Positions 8,122 to 17,611 are shown, counted from the first letter of the stretch. The stretch: DNA of 46,418 nucleotides from Coriobacteriaceae bacterium (GCA_015062685.1 SUUE01000007.1:52419-98836); one strand, 5' to 3'. Translations and numbers: made by a program. Notes: generated from the letters alone by a model not told the origin.

Positions 8122-8904
8122 ATGGCATCTATTCTGGAAGAACTGGCGGCAGCGGCGCGCGAGCGCGTGGCCGCCCAAGCGGCGAAGGTGCCGCTCGAGG
8201 ACATGCGCGAGCTGGCCGCTGCAACACCGGAGCCGCCGTCGTTCTACGATGCGCTCGCACAGCCGGACATGGCGTTCATCTGCGAGTGCAAGAAGGCATC
8301 GCCCTCGAAGGGGCTCATCGAGCCCGACTTCGACCCAGCGGCGATCGCTCGCGACTACGAGATGGCGGGGGCTTCCGCCATCTCGGTGCTGACCGAGCCG
8401 ACGCGCTTCCTGGGCAGCGACGACTACTTGCGAAGCGTAGTCGATACGGTTGACATCCCCGTGCTGCGCAAGGACTTCACGGTGGACGAGTACATGATTC
8501 ACCAGGCCAGGGCGCTCGGCGCATCGGCGGTGCTTCTCATCTGCTCGCTGCTCGACGGCGACGAGCTCGCGCGCTTCTTGGCGACTTGCCGCGAAGCGGG
8601 CCTCGACGCGCTCGTCGAGGCGCACGACGAAGCCGAGGTCAGGCGAGCGGTTGCCGCCGGCGCGCGCATCATCGGCGTGAACAATCGCAACCTCGCGGAT
8701 TTCACGGTCGATTTCGGCAACTCGCTCAGGCTCCGCGAGCTCGTGCCGCCGGGCACCCTTTTCGTCGCCGAGTCGGGCATCAGAACGGCAGAAGACGTGG
8801 CCCTTCTCGCGAAACACGACGTGAATGCCGTGCTCATCGGGGAGGCGCTGATGCGCGCGACGGACAAGCGCGAAATGCTCGAGGGCCTGAGGAGCAAGCT
8901 ATGA
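8122..8904 (+). CDS. trpC: Indole-3-glycerol phosphate synthase
   Basis: It closes the indole ring from CdRP with loss of CO2 and water. The 260-residue TIM barrel has FICECKKASPSKGLI with the catalytic lysine, VLRKDFTVDEYMI with the second lysine, ALVEAHDEAEV, IGVNNRNLADFTVD and FVAESGI. It is monofunctional: PRA isomerase is the separate next gene, overlapping by four bases (ATGA). Confidence 0.96.
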   Translation: MASILEELAAAARERVAAQAAKVPLEDMRELAAATPEPPSFYDALAQPDMAFICECKKASPSKGLIEPDFDPAAIARDYEMAGASAISVLTEPTRFLGSDDYLRSVVDTVDIPVLRKDFTVDEYMIHQARALGASAVLLICSLLDGDELARFLATCREAGLDALVEAHDEAEVRRAVAAGARIIGVNNRNLADFTVDFGNSLRLRELVPPGTLFVAESGIRTAEDVALLAKHDVNAVLIGEALMRATDKREMLEGLRSKL

Positions 8905-9509
8905 CGACGCTCATCAAATGCTGCGGCATGTTTCGCCCGGGGGACATCGCGGCCGTCAACGCCGCACGACCCGACTTCTGCGGATTCGTGATCGACTTCC
9001 CGAAATCGCACCGCAGCGTATCGACCGAGCTTGCCGCCCGCTTGCGCGCGGAGCTCCGCGAGGGCATCGCGGCCGTCGGCGTGTTCGTGGACCAGCCGGC
9101 GCAGAACGTCGCCCATGCGGCAGCCGAATGCACACTCGACGCCGTGCAGCTGCACGGACACGAGGACGACTTATATATTGGTGACCTACGGCGCCTGACG
9201 AGCACCCCCATCATCCAGGCATTCAAGGTGCGATCGACACGCGACCTCGAAGCCGCTCGCGCATCGATCGCCGACTTCGTCCTGCTCGACAACGGCCAGG
9301 GCACGGGGGCCGCATTCGACTGGCAACTGCTCGAAGGCTTCGACCGCCCCTATTTCCTAGCCGGGGGCCTGACGCCCCAAAACATAGCCGACGCAATCGA
9401 AAAGCTACACCCCTATGCGGTCGACATAAGCAGCGGTATCGAGAGCGACCGCCTGAAAGACCCGAAGAAGATCACCGAAGCAGTAAACGAGACGAGGAGG
9501 GTAAAGTGA
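8901..9509 (+). CDS. trpF: Phosphoribosylanthranilate isomerase
   Basis: It carries out the Amadori rearrangement of PRA to CdRP. At 202 residues it is normal for TrpF. The catalytic general base is the cysteine in IKCCGM near the N-terminus, in place of the more usual KICG, and the general acid aspartate lies in [20 protein letters not shown] and VDISSGIE bind phosphate. It overlaps trpC (ATGA) and trpB (GTGA). Confidence 0.95.
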   Translation: MTTLIKCCGMFRPGDIAAVNAARPDFCGFVIDFPKSHRSVSTELAARLRAELREGIAAVGVFVDQPAQNVAHAAAECTLDAVQLHGHEDDLYIGDLRRLTSTPIIQAFKVRSTRDLEAARASIADFVLLDNGQGTGAAFDWQLLEGFDRPYFLAGGLTPQNIADAIEKLHPYAVDISSGIESDRLKDPKKITEAVNETRRVK

Positions 9510-10696
9510 CCAACCCCAACGGAAGGTTCGGCGCACACGGCGGGCAGTACATCCCGGAAACGCTGATGAACGCCGTCATAGAGCTGGAAGAGGCATACAA
9601 CCACCTGAAGGACGACCCCGAGTTCAAGGCCGAGCTGCACGCCTACTTGAATGATTACGCCAACCGCCCGAGCAGGCTGTATTTCGCGCAGCGCCTGACC
9701 GAGGAGCTCGGCGGCGCGAAGATCTACCTGAAGCGCGAGGACCTCAACCACACGGGCGCCCACAAGATCAACAACGCCCTCGGCCAGGCGCTCCTGGCGA
9801 AGCGCATGGACAAGACGAGGCTCATCGCCGAGACCGGTGCAGGTCAGCACGGCGTTGCCACCGCGACCGTGGCGGCGCTGCTCGGCATGGAGTGCCATGT
9901 CTACATGGGCGTCGAGGACATGGAGCGCCAGGCACTCAACGTCTACCGCATGCGGCTCATGGGCGCGGAAGTGCACGGCGTCGACTCCGGAACGGGCACG
10001 CTCAAGGATGCGGTGAGCGAGTGCATGCGCGAGTGGACGAAGCGCATCGACGACACGCACTACCTGCTGGGCAGCTGCATGGGTCCGCACCCGTTCCCCA
10101 CCATCGTCCGCGACTTCCAAGCGTTCATCGGCCAGGAGATAGCCGACCAGTGCCTCGAGCTGGAGGGCCGGCTGCCGGACTACGTGGTGGCATGCGTCGG
10201 TGGCGGATCAAACGCCATCGGCAGCTTCCACCGTTTCATCGATCACCCCGAGGTCAAGCTCATCGGCTGTGAGGCAGCCGGACGCGGCATCGACACGTTC
10301 CAGACAGCGGCCACGCTGAACACGGGCAGCCTCGGCATCTTCCACGGCATGAAAAGCTACTTCTGCCAGGATAAGTACGGGCAGATCGCCCCGGTCTACT
10401 CGATCAGCGCCGGCCTCGACTATCCGGGTATCGGGCCCGAGCACGCATGGCTGCACGACATCGGGCGAGCCGAGTACGTGGCCGTCACCGACGAGGCAGC
10501 AGTCGACGCGTTCGAACGCCTGAGCCGAACCGAGGGCATCATCCCCGCCATCGAAAGCGCGCACGCCCTCGCGCACGTGCTGGAGCTCGCGCCGAAACTG
10601 CCGCGCGAGACGATCGTCGTCGTCACGCTGTCAGGACGCGGCGACAAGGACTGCGCCGCCATGGCCCGATACAGAGGAGAGCAGATAAATGAGTAA
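9506..10696 (+). CDS. trpB: Tryptophan synthase beta subunit
   Basis: This PLP enzyme condenses indole with serine. The 396-residue TrpB1-type sequence has the PLP lysine Lys87 in [12 protein letters not shown], the glutamate in ETGAGQHG, and the phosphate-binding [11 protein letters not shown] 9506 overlaps the trpF stop, preceded by GAGGAGGG. The stop overlaps trpA by eight bases. Confidence 0.97.
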   Translation: MTNPNGRFGAHGGQYIPETLMNAVIELEEAYNHLKDDPEFKAELHAYLNDYANRPSRLYFAQRLTEELGGAKIYLKREDLNHTGAHKINNALGQALLAKRMDKTRLIAETGAGQHGVATATVAALLGMECHVYMGVEDMERQALNVYRMRLMGAEVHGVDSGTGTLKDAVSECMREWTKRIDDTHYLLGSCMGPHPFPTIVRDFQAFIGQEIADQCLELEGRLPDYVVACVGGGSNAIGSFHRFIDHPEVKLIGCEAAGRGIDTFQTAATLNTGSLGIFHGMKSYFCQDKYGQIAPVYSISAGLDYPGIGPEHAWLHDIGRAEYVAVTDEAAVDAFERLSRTEGIIPAIESAHALAHVLELAPKLPRETIVVVTLSGRGDKDCAAMARYRGEQINE

Positions 10697-11477
10697 CGAG
10701 AGCATTCGCGCCGCCTTCGAAAGCGGCAACGGAAAGGCCTTCGTCCCTTTCATCACGTGCGGCGACCCCGACCTCGAAACCACCCGCAAGCTCATCTTCG
10801 CGCTGCAAGACGTCGGAGCCGACGTCATCGAGCTCGGCATCCCGTTTTCCGATCCGACGGCCGAAGGCCCGGTCATCCAGGGAGCGAACCTGCGCGCGCT
10901 CGAGGGCGGCGCGACCACCGATTCCATCCTAGACATGGTGACCGCCATTAGAGCCGACGTGCGCGTTCCGCTCGTCTTCATGACCTATGGCAACATCGTC
11001 TTCCACTACGGCATCGAGCGCTTCTGCGCCCGCGCCCAGGAAGCCGGAATCGACGGGCTCATTCTGCCCGACACGCCATTCGAGGAGAAGGACGAGTTCG
11101 CCCCAGCGTGTGCCGCCCACGACATCGCGTACATCAGCCTGATCGCCCCCACGAGCGCCGACCGCATCGCGATGATCGCTCGCGAGGCGGAAGGGTTCGT
11201 CTATTGCGTCAGCTCGCTCGGCGTCACGGGCACGCGCGACGCCATCACGACCGACATCGATTCCCTGGTTGCGAACGTCCGAACGGCTACCGACGTGCCC
11301 GTCGCAGTTGGGTTCGGCATCTCGACGCCCGAGCAAGCCTCCAACATGGCCGCGAAATCCGACGGCGCCATCGTGGGAAGCGCGCTCGTGAAGTTGGTGG
11401 CCGAGCATGGTGCGAATGCGGCCGCACCGGTGGCGGAGAGGGCTCGAGGGCTGGCGGCAGCCGTACACGCGCTCTAA
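10689..11477 (+). CDS. trpA: Tryptophan synthase alpha subunit
   Basis: It cleaves indole-3-glycerol phosphate and passes indole to TrpB. The 262-residue TIM barrel has the catalytic glutamate in [14 protein letters not shown], the aspartate in the same tract, and [10 protein letters not shown] with GFGISTPEQ for phosphate binding. GAGGAG lies just upstream of the ATG. It is the last biosynthetic gene of the operon; no terminator is visible between it and the LysR gene 56 bases downstream. Confidence 0.96.
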   Translation: MSNESIRAAFESGNGKAFVPFITCGDPDLETTRKLIFALQDVGADVIELGIPFSDPTAEGPVIQGANLRALEGGATTDSILDMVTAIRADVRVPLVFMTYGNIVFHYGIERFCARAQEAGIDGLILPDTPFEEKDEFAPACAAHDIAYISLIAPTSADRIAMIAREAEGFVYCVSSLGVTGTRDAITTDIDSLVANVRTATDVPVAVGFGISTPEQASNMAAKSDGAIVGSALVKLVAEHGANAAAPVAERARGLAAAVHAL

Positions 11478-11505
11478 TGTCCAGTGGCGCGCTATGAATT
11501 GTAAG

Positions 11506-11524
11506 CTAAACAACTATCGTTTAG
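11506..11524. promoter_or_regulatory. Palindrome before lysR (CTAAAC-N7-GTTTAG)
   Basis: A perfect 6-base inverted repeat with a seven-base spacer lies 9 bases ahead of the LysR start codon. A second, overlapping palindrome (CTATC-N6-GATAG, 11514-11529) shares its right side. The half-site spacing matches the palindrome at 4695-4711. It may be an autoregulatory operator; there is no direct evidence. Confidence 0.4.
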
Positions 11525-11533
11525 GATAGGGGC

Positions 11534-12454
11534 ATGACACTTCAGCAGCTGAGATACCTCATCGCAATCAGCGAGCACGGCTCCATCAACGCCGCGGCTC
11601 AGAGCCTGTACATCTCGCAATCGAACCTTTCGACTGCGATCAAAGAGCTCGAACGCGAGCTGGGCATCACCATCTTCACGCGCAGCAACCGCGGCGTGAC
11701 GCTCACGAACGACGGCACTGAGCTCTTGGGCTACGCGCGCCAGGTAATCGAGCAGGCCGACATGATGGAAGCGCGCTACGAGAGGGGCCGCACCGACTAC
11801 ATGCGGCTGGCCGTCTCGACGCAGCACTACTACTTCAGCCTGCAGGCGTTCATCAACGTTGCCGAGGAATGCGCCTCCGATAAGTACGACTTCATCCTGC
11901 GCGAATGCGCGACCGGCCAGATCATCGACGACGTGCGCACGTTCCGCAGCGACGTGGGCATCCTCTATCTGGACAGCTTCAACTCGCGCGTGCTAAAGAA
12001 GGCGCTAAACGATGCCGACCTGGCGTTCTTCCCCCTCTTCGATGCCAAAGTGCACGTGTTCGTGGGCGACCATCACCCGCTCGCCAATCGTGACATGGTG
12101 AAGCTGGAAGACCTCGAGCCGTACCCGCGCTACTCGTTCGAGCAGGGCACGACGAACTCGTTCTACTATTCAGAGGAGCCCTACGGCTACCTGCGGCACG
12201 ACCGCAACATCCGCTTCAGCGACCGAGGCACGCTCACCAACCTGCTGACCAGCTTCAACGGCTACACGATTTCGACGGGCGTGCTCTCCAACGAGATGCA
12301 CTCGGGCATCACGGCCATCCCCCTGGACGTGGACGAGCTCATGCAGGTCGGCTACATCATGCACAACGAACGCCGCCCGGGCACGCTGCTCAAGCGCTAT
12401 ATTGACGAGCTCCACAAGGTGATCGCCGACAACCCCAGCGTGCAGCCGCTCTAA
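11534..12454 (+). CDS. LysR-type transcriptional regulator
   Basis: This 306-residue protein has an N-terminal winged helix-turn-helix (INAAAQSLYISQSNLSTAIK, about residues 18-37, then ELERELG) and a C-terminal periplasmic-binding-like effector domain from about residue 92. AGGATAGGGG precedes the ATG. It follows trpA by 56 bases in the same direction. Its sensor half is a clear relative of the headless LysR domain at 2560-3210: both share QHYxF, IDDV, HPLxNxDxxxLEdL, YxFEQ and FNGYT/LNGYT. I infer that it may control the divergent CoA-ligase/trp region or respond to a related aromatic ligand. Regulation of trp by it is not shown. Confidence 0.93.
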   Translation: MTLQQLRYLIAISEHGSINAAAQSLYISQSNLSTAIKELERELGITIFTRSNRGVTLTNDGTELLGYARQVIEQADMMEARYERGRTDYMRLAVSTQHYYFSLQAFINVAEECASDKYDFILRECATGQIIDDVRTFRSDVGILYLDSFNSRVLKKALNDADLAFFPLFDAKVHVFVGDHHPLANRDMVKLEDLEPYPRYSFEQGTTNSFYYSEEPYGYLRHDRNIRFSDRGTLTNLLTSFNGYTISTGVLSNEMHSGITAIPLDVDELMQVGYIMHNERRPGTLLKRYIDELHKVIADNPSVQPL

Positions 12455-12504
12455 GCCGACTCGCATCACGCTCGTACGGCGCACCTTTCTCCTCCGTCGC
12501 CTTT

Positions 12505-12528
12505 GTAGGGGCGCGCTCCGCGCGCCCT
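12505..12528. repeat. Single copy of the GC-rich repeat arm, hairpin
   Basis: GTAGGGGCGCGCTCCGCGCG is a near-exact copy of one arm of the inverted repeat at 2401-2461. By itself it can fold as GGGCGCG-CTCCG-CGCGCCC. It lies between the convergent LysR and YigZ-like genes and may serve both as a terminator. Confidence 0.6.
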
Positions 12529-12533
12529 CAAGC

Positions 12534-13160
12534 TTAGACATCCAGGGGTTGATACGCGGGTTCGGAAGCAAGTAGTTCGGCGGTTCCGTTGGTAAGCTCG
12601 GTGATGGCCGCCTGAATGGCCGCAGACTCCCCGGCGCGCACGCGGATGTCGACCGTCACGTCGCCGCCGAAGTCGACGCCAAGCACCTGCACGCCTTGGT
12701 CGGAAAGCCAATGCCGCAGCTGGTCGTAGCGCGCGTACTCAACGCTCGCCGTGATGTCCACGCACTCGGCAAAGGTGACCACGTGCGCTGCGGCGAACGC
12801 ATCCTGCGCCGCCTTCGTATAGGCGCGCACCAGCCCGCCCGTTCCGAGAAGCGTCCCCCCAAAGTAGCGCGTGGTAACACAGATAACGTCCTTGAGCCCC
12901 GCGTGCTGAATGACCTCGAGCGTGGGCATGCCTGAAGTTCGCGCCGGCTCCCCGTCATCGGAGTAGCGTACGCGGTTGCCCGCTCGAAGCTCGTAGGCGT
13001 ACACATTGTGCCTGGCCTGCGGGTTCGCCGCTCGGATGCCGTTCAGGAACTCGACGGCCTCCTCCTCCGTCTCGACATGCGCCACCTGCCCGATGAAGCG
13101 GGATTTCTTCTCCTCGTACTCGGCAGACGCCGTGCCTTCTATGGTCTTGTAGGATTCCAT
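12534..13160 (-). CDS. IMPACT/YigZ family protein
   Basis: This is a 208-residue member of the YigZ/YvyE (UPF0029) family, related to the translation regulator IMPACT. Landmarks are EKKSRFIGQVAHVETEEEA near the N-terminus, ARHNVYAYEL, YSDDGEPARTSGMP and VTTRYFGGTLLGTGGLVRAY. The C-terminal 70 residues form the DUF1949-like domain. Its biochemical role is unknown. I chose the ATG at 13160 (MESYK) because related proteins start similarly; an ATG two codons earlier (13166) is equally possible. Neither has a Shine-Dalgarno site; a TACAAT sits 7 bases upstream of 13160, so the mRNA may be leaderless. The gene begins just past the alaS terminator. Confidence 0.9.
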   Translation of the reverse strand: MESYKTIEGTASAEYEEKKSRFIGQVAHVETEEEAVEFLNGIRAANPQARHNVYAYELRAGNRVRYSDDGEPARTSGMPTLEVIQHAGLKDVICVTTRYFGGTLLGTGGLVRAYTKAAQDAFAAAHVVTFAECVDITASVEYARYDQLRHWLSDQGVQVLGVDFGGDVTVDIRVRAGESAAIQAAITELTNGTAELLASEPAYQPLDV

Positions 13161-13180
13161 GCGCATTATTGTATAAAAGA

Positions 13181-13216
13181 AAGGCGGCATGGCGGGAATT
13201 TCCCGCCATGCCGCCT
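13181..13216 (-). terminator. Intrinsic terminator of alaS
   Basis: A perfect 36-base palindrome (18-base arms, AAGGCGGCATGGCGGGAA on the plus strand) begins 21 bases past the alaS stop. On the minus strand it is followed by TCTTTTATAC, a broken U-tract. Confidence 0.85.
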
Positions 13217-13236
13217 TCGACTCGAAATCGATCGGG

Positions 13237-15909
13237 CTATTTGGCTCCGAGCATCTCGCGCGCAGCGTCGAGCGCGGCATCGAGGCCGTCGGCGTTCTTA
13301 CCGCCCGCCTGCGCCATGGTCGGCTTGCCGCCGCCACCGCCCTGGATGTTCGGCGCGATGGCCTTGATGACCTGACCGGCATTGAAGCCCTTCTCCACCG
13401 CCTGGTCGGTGCCGGCAGCCATGATGACGGGCTTGCCGTCGCTCACCGTGCCCACGACGATTGCGCCCGGCGCGCCCATGCGGTCACGCATGGCGTCCCA
13501 GTAGCCGCGCAGGCCGGCGGTGTCCAGGTCGTCGCGGCGAATGACGATCAGCGGGTACCCCACGTCGACGATGGCCTCCTTCATGACCTCGATGATGTTG
13601 TCGTCCTCGAGGGCGCCCCTCACCTGCTTCGCGCGACGCTGCATATCCTTGATTTGCTGCTGGTTCGCAATGGCGCGGTCGGCCACCTCGAGCGGCTTTA
13701 CGCGCAAGCCCTCGGAAGCCTTGCGCAGCTCCTCCTCGAAGCGGTTCATGTAGGCGAGCGCCTCGTAGCTGGTAACGGCTTCGATGCGGCGCACGTTCGC
13801 GCCGACGGAGCCCTCGCTCGTGATCTTCAGGAAGCCGATCTCGGCCGTGTTCTTCACATGGCAGCCGCCACAGAGCTCGCGCGAGAAATCGCCCGCCTCC
13901 ACGACGCGCACGCTCTCGCCGTATTTCTCGCCGAAGAGAGCCGTCACGCCCGAAGCGCGCGCCTCGTCCAGCGACGTCTCATATATGTTGAGCGGCACCG
14001 CCTTCATGATCTCCTCGTTCGCCAGGCGCTCGATCTCGTGGATCTCATCGCGGGTGACCGCCTGGAAATGGGTGAAGTCGAAGCGGAGCCTCTCGGGGCC
14101 GACATACGAGCCCGCCTGGTTGACATGCTCGCCCAGCACGTCGCGGAGTGCCGCGTGCAGGATGTGCGTGCCCGTGTGGTTGCGCGTGATGCGCGCGCGG
14201 CGGGCGGCATCGACCGTAGCCGTAACCTGCTCGCCCTCGATCATGCGGCCGCTCGTGACCTTGACGAAATGGCACGTCAGGCCCTTCTCGGGGGCCTTCG
14301 TGTCGACGACCTCGGCGGAGGAATCGCTCGTGCCGATCACGCCGGTGTCGCCCACCTCGCCGCCCATCTCGGCGTAGAACGGGGTGGTGTTCAGGATGAC
14401 CTCGCCCTCTTCGCCCTCGGCAAGCGAGGCGACGCGCTGGCCGTCCTTCACGAGCGCCACGATGCGGGCCTTCGCCTCCGTGCTCTCGTAGCCGACGAAC
14501 TCGGTGGCGCCCACTTCCTTCAGGATCTCGGCCTCGATGCTGCCGTAGGTCGACCATGCGGCCTCGGCGTCATCCTTCGTCGCGGCGCGAGCGCGCTCGC
14601 GCTGTTCAGCCATGCAGGCCTCGAAGCCCTCCATGTCGACGCCGATGCCCTTCTCGGCGCAGATTTCCTGAGTCACCTCTACGGGGAAACCGTAGGTGTC
14701 ATGCAGCTTGAACGCCACATCGCCCGGAAGCACGTCGCCCTCGCCAAAGCCCTCGACGGCCTCGTCGAGATACGCCTGACCCGTGCGGAGCGTGCGCCCG
14801 AAGCGCTCCTCCTCGGAGAGGATGACCGACTCGACGAGCTCGCGGTTGTCCACGATCTCGGGATAAACATGGCCCATCAGCTCGATGATTTGGGCGAAGT
14901 AATCGCGCAGGAACGGGCCTTCGATGCCGAGTGAGTGCCCATGCATGACGGCGCGGCGCAGCAGGCGACGCAGGACGTAGCCGCGGCCCTCGTTGGAGGG
15001 CAGGATGCCGTCGGCGATCATGAAGCTCACCGAACGACTGTGGTCGGCGCAGATGCGCAACGAAAGGTCGATCTTCGCCTGCTCGGGCGTCAGCGACCCC
15101 GGGATCATGTTGCCGTCGTACTTCTTGCGCGAGAGATGCTCGCCCACGGCGACGAGGCTGCGGAGCACGTCGGTCTCGTAGTTGGATTGCACGCCCTGCA
15201 TGATCGCGGCCGTGCGCTCGAGGCCGAGGCCCGTGTCGATGTTCTTGGTGGGCAACGGTGCAAGCGTGCCGTCCTCCTGCCCGTCGTATTGCGTGAAGAC
15301 GCAGTTCCAGTACTCGAGGAAGCGGTCGCAGTCGCAACCCGGGGCGCAATCGGGGCTGCCGCAGCCGAACTCGGGGCCCTGGTCGTAGTACAGCTCGCTG
15401 CACGGGCCGCACGGGCCGGTGGGGCCAGCGCGCCAGAAGTTGTCATCCTCGCCGAGGCGGCTGATATGGCTGTCCTCGATGCCGAGCGACTTCCAAATCT
15501 CGATGGTCTCGTCGTCGTCCTGGAACACGGTGAAGTACAGCTTCTCGAGGGGGAGCTCCAGCACGTCGGTGGAGAACTCGAGCGCCCAGGCGCACATCTC
15601 CTTCTTGAAATACTTGCCGAAGCTGAAGTTGCCCATCATCTCGAAGAAGCTCAGGTGACGGCCGGTGGTGCCGATGATGTCGATGTCGTTCGTGCGCACG
15701 CACTTCTGCACGGTGGTCGATCCGATGTAGTTGGGGTCGAACTCCTTCACATGCAGAAAGTAGGGCTTGAACTGCACCATGCCAGCACTCGTGAGCAACA
15801 ACGACGGATCGTCCGGGATGAGCGAGGAGGACGGCATTCGCTTGCAGCCCTTTTCCTCGAAGAAACGCAGGTACTTCTCGCGGATTTCCGCCGTGGTCAT
15901 ATAGTGCAT
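13237..15909 (-). CDS. alaS: Alanyl-tRNA synthetase
   Basis: This 890-residue class II synthetase charges tRNA-Ala. The N-terminal catalytic domain has FFEEKGCKRMPSSSLIP, NIDTGLGLERTAA and GYVLRRLLRRAVMHG. A Cys-rich insertion CGSPDCAPGCDCDRFLEYWN is present, as in many bacterial AlaRS. The editing domain has HTGTH near residue 576 and CGGCH near 680, the zinc site that clears Ser- and Gly-tRNA-Ala. The C-Ala domain ends with GGGGGKPTMAQAGGK. AAGG before ATG 15909 supports the start; an ATG three codons in is an alternative. The window also carries a tRNA-Ala(CGC) with the G3:U70 pair that this enzyme reads. Confidence 0.97.
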   Translation of the reverse strand: MHYMTTAEIREKYLRFFEEKGCKRMPSSSLIPDDPSLLLTSAGMVQFKPYFLHVKEFDPNYIGSTTVQKCVRTNDIDIIGTTGRHLSFFEMMGNFSFGKYFKKEMCAWALEFSTDVLELPLEKLYFTVFQDDDETIEIWKSLGIEDSHISRLGEDDNFWRAGPTGPCGPCSELYYDQGPEFGCGSPDCAPGCDCDRFLEYWNCVFTQYDGQEDGTLAPLPTKNIDTGLGLERTAAIMQGVQSNYETDVLRSLVAVGEHLSRKKYDGNMIPGSLTPEQAKIDLSLRICADHSRSVSFMIADGILPSNEGRGYVLRRLLRRAVMHGHSLGIEGPFLRDYFAQIIELMGHVYPEIVDNRELVESVILSEEERFGRTLRTGQAYLDEAVEGFGEGDVLPGDVAFKLHDTYGFPVEVTQEICAEKGIGVDMEGFEACMAEQRERARAATKDDAEAAWSTYGSIEAEILKEVGATEFVGYESTEAKARIVALVKDGQRVASLAEGEEGEVILNTTPFYAEMGGEVGDTGVIGTSDSSAEVVDTKAPEKGLTCHFVKVTSGRMIEGEQVTATVDAARRARITRNHTGTHILHAALRDVLGEHVNQAGSYVGPERLRFDFTHFQAVTRDEIHEIERLANEEIMKAVPLNIYETSLDEARASGVTALFGEKYGESVRVVEAGDFSRELCGGCHVKNTAEIGFLKITSEGSVGANVRRIEAVTSYEALAYMNRFEEELRKASEGLRVKPLEVADRAIANQQQIKDMQRRAKQVRGALEDDNIIEVMKEAIVDVGYPLIVIRRDDLDTAGLRGYWDAMRDRMGAPGAIVVGTVSDGKPVIMAAGTDQAVEKGFNAGQVIKAIAPNIQGGGGGKPTMAQAGGKNADGLDAALDAAREMLGAK

Positions 15910-16295
15910 GGGAACCTTCCCTCTCGGATTTTTCGCATTGCGCTATTCTACCTTAAAACCCCTTGTGAGATGCCGCCCGGATGGTGGAACGCGACCCAGT
16001 TTCGCGTCCCGCCAAAACCAAGCCCCTAAATTTACGAGAATCGACGAGGCCCGCCAGTGGCGGGCCTCGTCTTAAGGAGGGGATGATGCGGTGTCTTGGC
16101 ACCGCTACTGCTCGAAGCAGTTGCAGTTGGAAGGAGGGGAACCTCCCGCGTGCTGAGGCCATTATAGAAAACAGCTTTGAAGCCCGTATGACGCGGATTC
16201 GCTCAATTTGCGCAGGACAAGTGAACAAATTGTGAACCCTGTAACCAAATCGACTTCCGCTATCATGGAGGAACGACCCTATCGAAAGGACCGTC
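15910..16295. other. Structured intergenic region between alaS and a divergent gene
   Basis: No gene is seen in these 386 bases, but they are dense in hairpins: a 12-base stem with one mismatch at 15982-16014, a perfect 13-base stem with a three-base loop at 16043-16071, a hairpin near 16089-16106 (GCGGTG/CACCGC), one near 16109-16121 (CTGCTTCGAGCAG on the minus strand) and one near 16134-16147 (GGAGG/CCTCC). A perfect -10 (TATAAT) on the minus strand at 16161-16166 would start an RNA near 16154 that reads through all of them towards alaS. It may be an alaS leader or a separate small RNA. No T-box sequence is present. On the plus strand AAAGGACCGTC before 16296 is the next gene's ribosome site. 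Confidence 0.45.
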
Positions 16296-17333
16296 ATGCC
16301 CGATATCCAACTGCGATTCCATCACGACATGCTCGTGCTCACCGCGCCCATCGACGCAACGCTCGCGCGCCAAGGCGTGGACGCGGCCCGCGACCGGCAG
16401 TACCTGAACCTCATGGAGCAGGACGTCGTGCAGGACGCGATCAAGCTCGAGCTCGTGGCGGGAGCCCAGTGCCTCGTCACGACGACCGAGGACATCACGC
16501 GCGCGCGGCTCGCGCACGTGCACATGGACGGAGACGCCTCCAAGCTCGCCGGAGCGGCCCTCGAGCTGGCCAACGAGCTCAAACCCCAGCACGTCCTCGC
16601 GGAGATCGGCCCCTGCGGCCTGCCGCTCGACGCATCCTCGAAGGCCTCGCTCAACGAGAACCGCGCGCAGTACGCAGACGCAGCGCGCGCATTCGGCGAC
16701 GGCGCCTTCGACGCCTTCTTCCTCAACGGCTTCACGAACATCGCAGACCTGAAGTGCGCGCTCATGGGCGTTTCGCAGGTGAGCGGAAAGCCCATCTTCG
16801 CATCGGTGACGATCGGAGAAGGCGACGGCATGCTGCCCGAGGAGACTTTCGTCCGCGTAGCGCACGACGATGCATCCCCCATCGACGGCGGCATCTCCTT
16901 CGGGACGCTCGCCCCCATGGAAGAGCTCGCATCGCCCCCAGCGCCGGCATCGAGCCGCAAGTTCATGGACGCGCAAGCGTGGCCCGAGGCAATCGCGGTC
17001 ATGGAAGAGCTGGGGGCTTCGGTCGTGGGCTTCGAAACTGCCGAGCCCCTCGATCGGGCGGTCGAATACGCGAACGTCGCAACGAGCGCCACACCTCTTC
17101 CGCTGCTTGCGCAGCTGCGCGTCAAGTCCGATGCGGGCTCGAGCAAGTTAACAGCCCTGTCGCCCGTGGAGGATATCCGCGACTACACGCCCGCCACGAT
17201 GGATCGGGCAGCCGTCAAACTGTTCGGTGCGGGAGCACAGTTCCTCCGCGCGACCGGAGCCGCCACGCCGGCGTTCACGGGCGCGCTCGCGGCGACCGTC
17301 CAGGGCCTCGACGTACATCGAGCGCAGGAATAG
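16296..17333 (+). CDS. Homocysteine S-methyltransferase-fold protein without zinc cysteines
   Basis: The 345-residue sequence follows the homocysteine-binding TIM barrel of MetH/BHMT (ILxxDxAxxTxL becomes LVLTAPIDATLARQG; then YLNLMEQDVV, EAGA/VAGAQCLVTTTEDITRARL, LAEIGPCGLP, FFLNGFTNI). Family enzymes hold zinc with one Cys in a GxNC segment and a Cys pair in GGCC. Here the corresponding places read VVGFETAEP and ATGAATPAF, with no cysteine. Methyl transfer to homocysteine by the usual mechanism is therefore doubtful; it may be a binding protein or use another metal site. It heads a tight three-gene unit with a small protein and an MscS channel, spaced 10 bases each. Confidence 0.7.
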   Translation: MPDIQLRFHHDMLVLTAPIDATLARQGVDAARDRQYLNLMEQDVVQDAIKLELVAGAQCLVTTTEDITRARLAHVHMDGDASKLAGAALELANELKPQHVLAEIGPCGLPLDASSKASLNENRAQYADAARAFGDGAFDAFFLNGFTNIADLKCALMGVSQVSGKPIFASVTIGEGDGMLPEETFVRVAHDDASPIDGGISFGTLAPMEELASPPAPASSRKFMDAQAWPEAIAVMEELGASVVGFETAEPLDRAVEYANVATSATPLPLLAQLRVKSDAGSSKLTALSPVEDIRDYTPATMDRAAVKLFGAGAQFLRATGAATPAFTGALAATVQGLDVHRAQE

Positions 17334-17343
17334 GAGCAGAGCC

Positions 17344-17601
17344 ATGTCCGTGGAACCCAGCCCCAACTTCGGGGCGCTGCAGGCAATCGTCGACGACCTC
17401 TTCGAGGGAGCCGAGCGCGATTACGAGGTGCGCAGGCTCGACGCCGTCCTCGCGGCGGAGGCAAGCGACCTTCCCGCCGACCTCGTGGAGATAGTAAACC
17501 TGCTCCCTCCGGGCAACTACACGCGGATCCGCCTCTGCGATCAGCTCAACTCCGCTATCGGCGGTCATGCCTGGGGGCAGGTCTACGGCACGGTTGAATA
17601 G
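17344..17601 (+). CDS. Small conserved-looking hypothetical protein (85 aa)
   Basis: ATG 17344 has AGGAGCAGAG just upstream and follows the previous stop by 10 bases. The 85-residue product is acidic at its N-terminus (FEGAERDYEVRRLDAVLAA) and contains NLLPPGNYTRIRLCDQLNSA followed by IGGHAWGQVYGTVE. There is no signal peptide or membrane segment. I do not recognise a family. Its position between the methyltransferase-fold gene and the channel gene suggests a shared transcript. Confidence 0.75.
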   Translation: MSVEPSPNFGALQAIVDDLFEGAERDYEVRRLDAVLAAEASDLPADLVEIVNLLPPGNYTRIRLCDQLNSAIGGHAWGQVYGTVE

Positions 17602-17611
17602 GCGGCATTGC

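Noticed and set aside
13189..14934. 581-codon open frame antisense to alaS
   Set aside because: alaS is certain on the other strand; the frame has no motif.
16080..16110. Cobalamin, SAM or T-box riboswitch ahead of the methyltransferase-fold gene
   Set aside because: CACCGCTACTG and TTGGCACCGC recall pieces of B12 and T-box elements, but the remaining conserved blocks are missing in either orientation.
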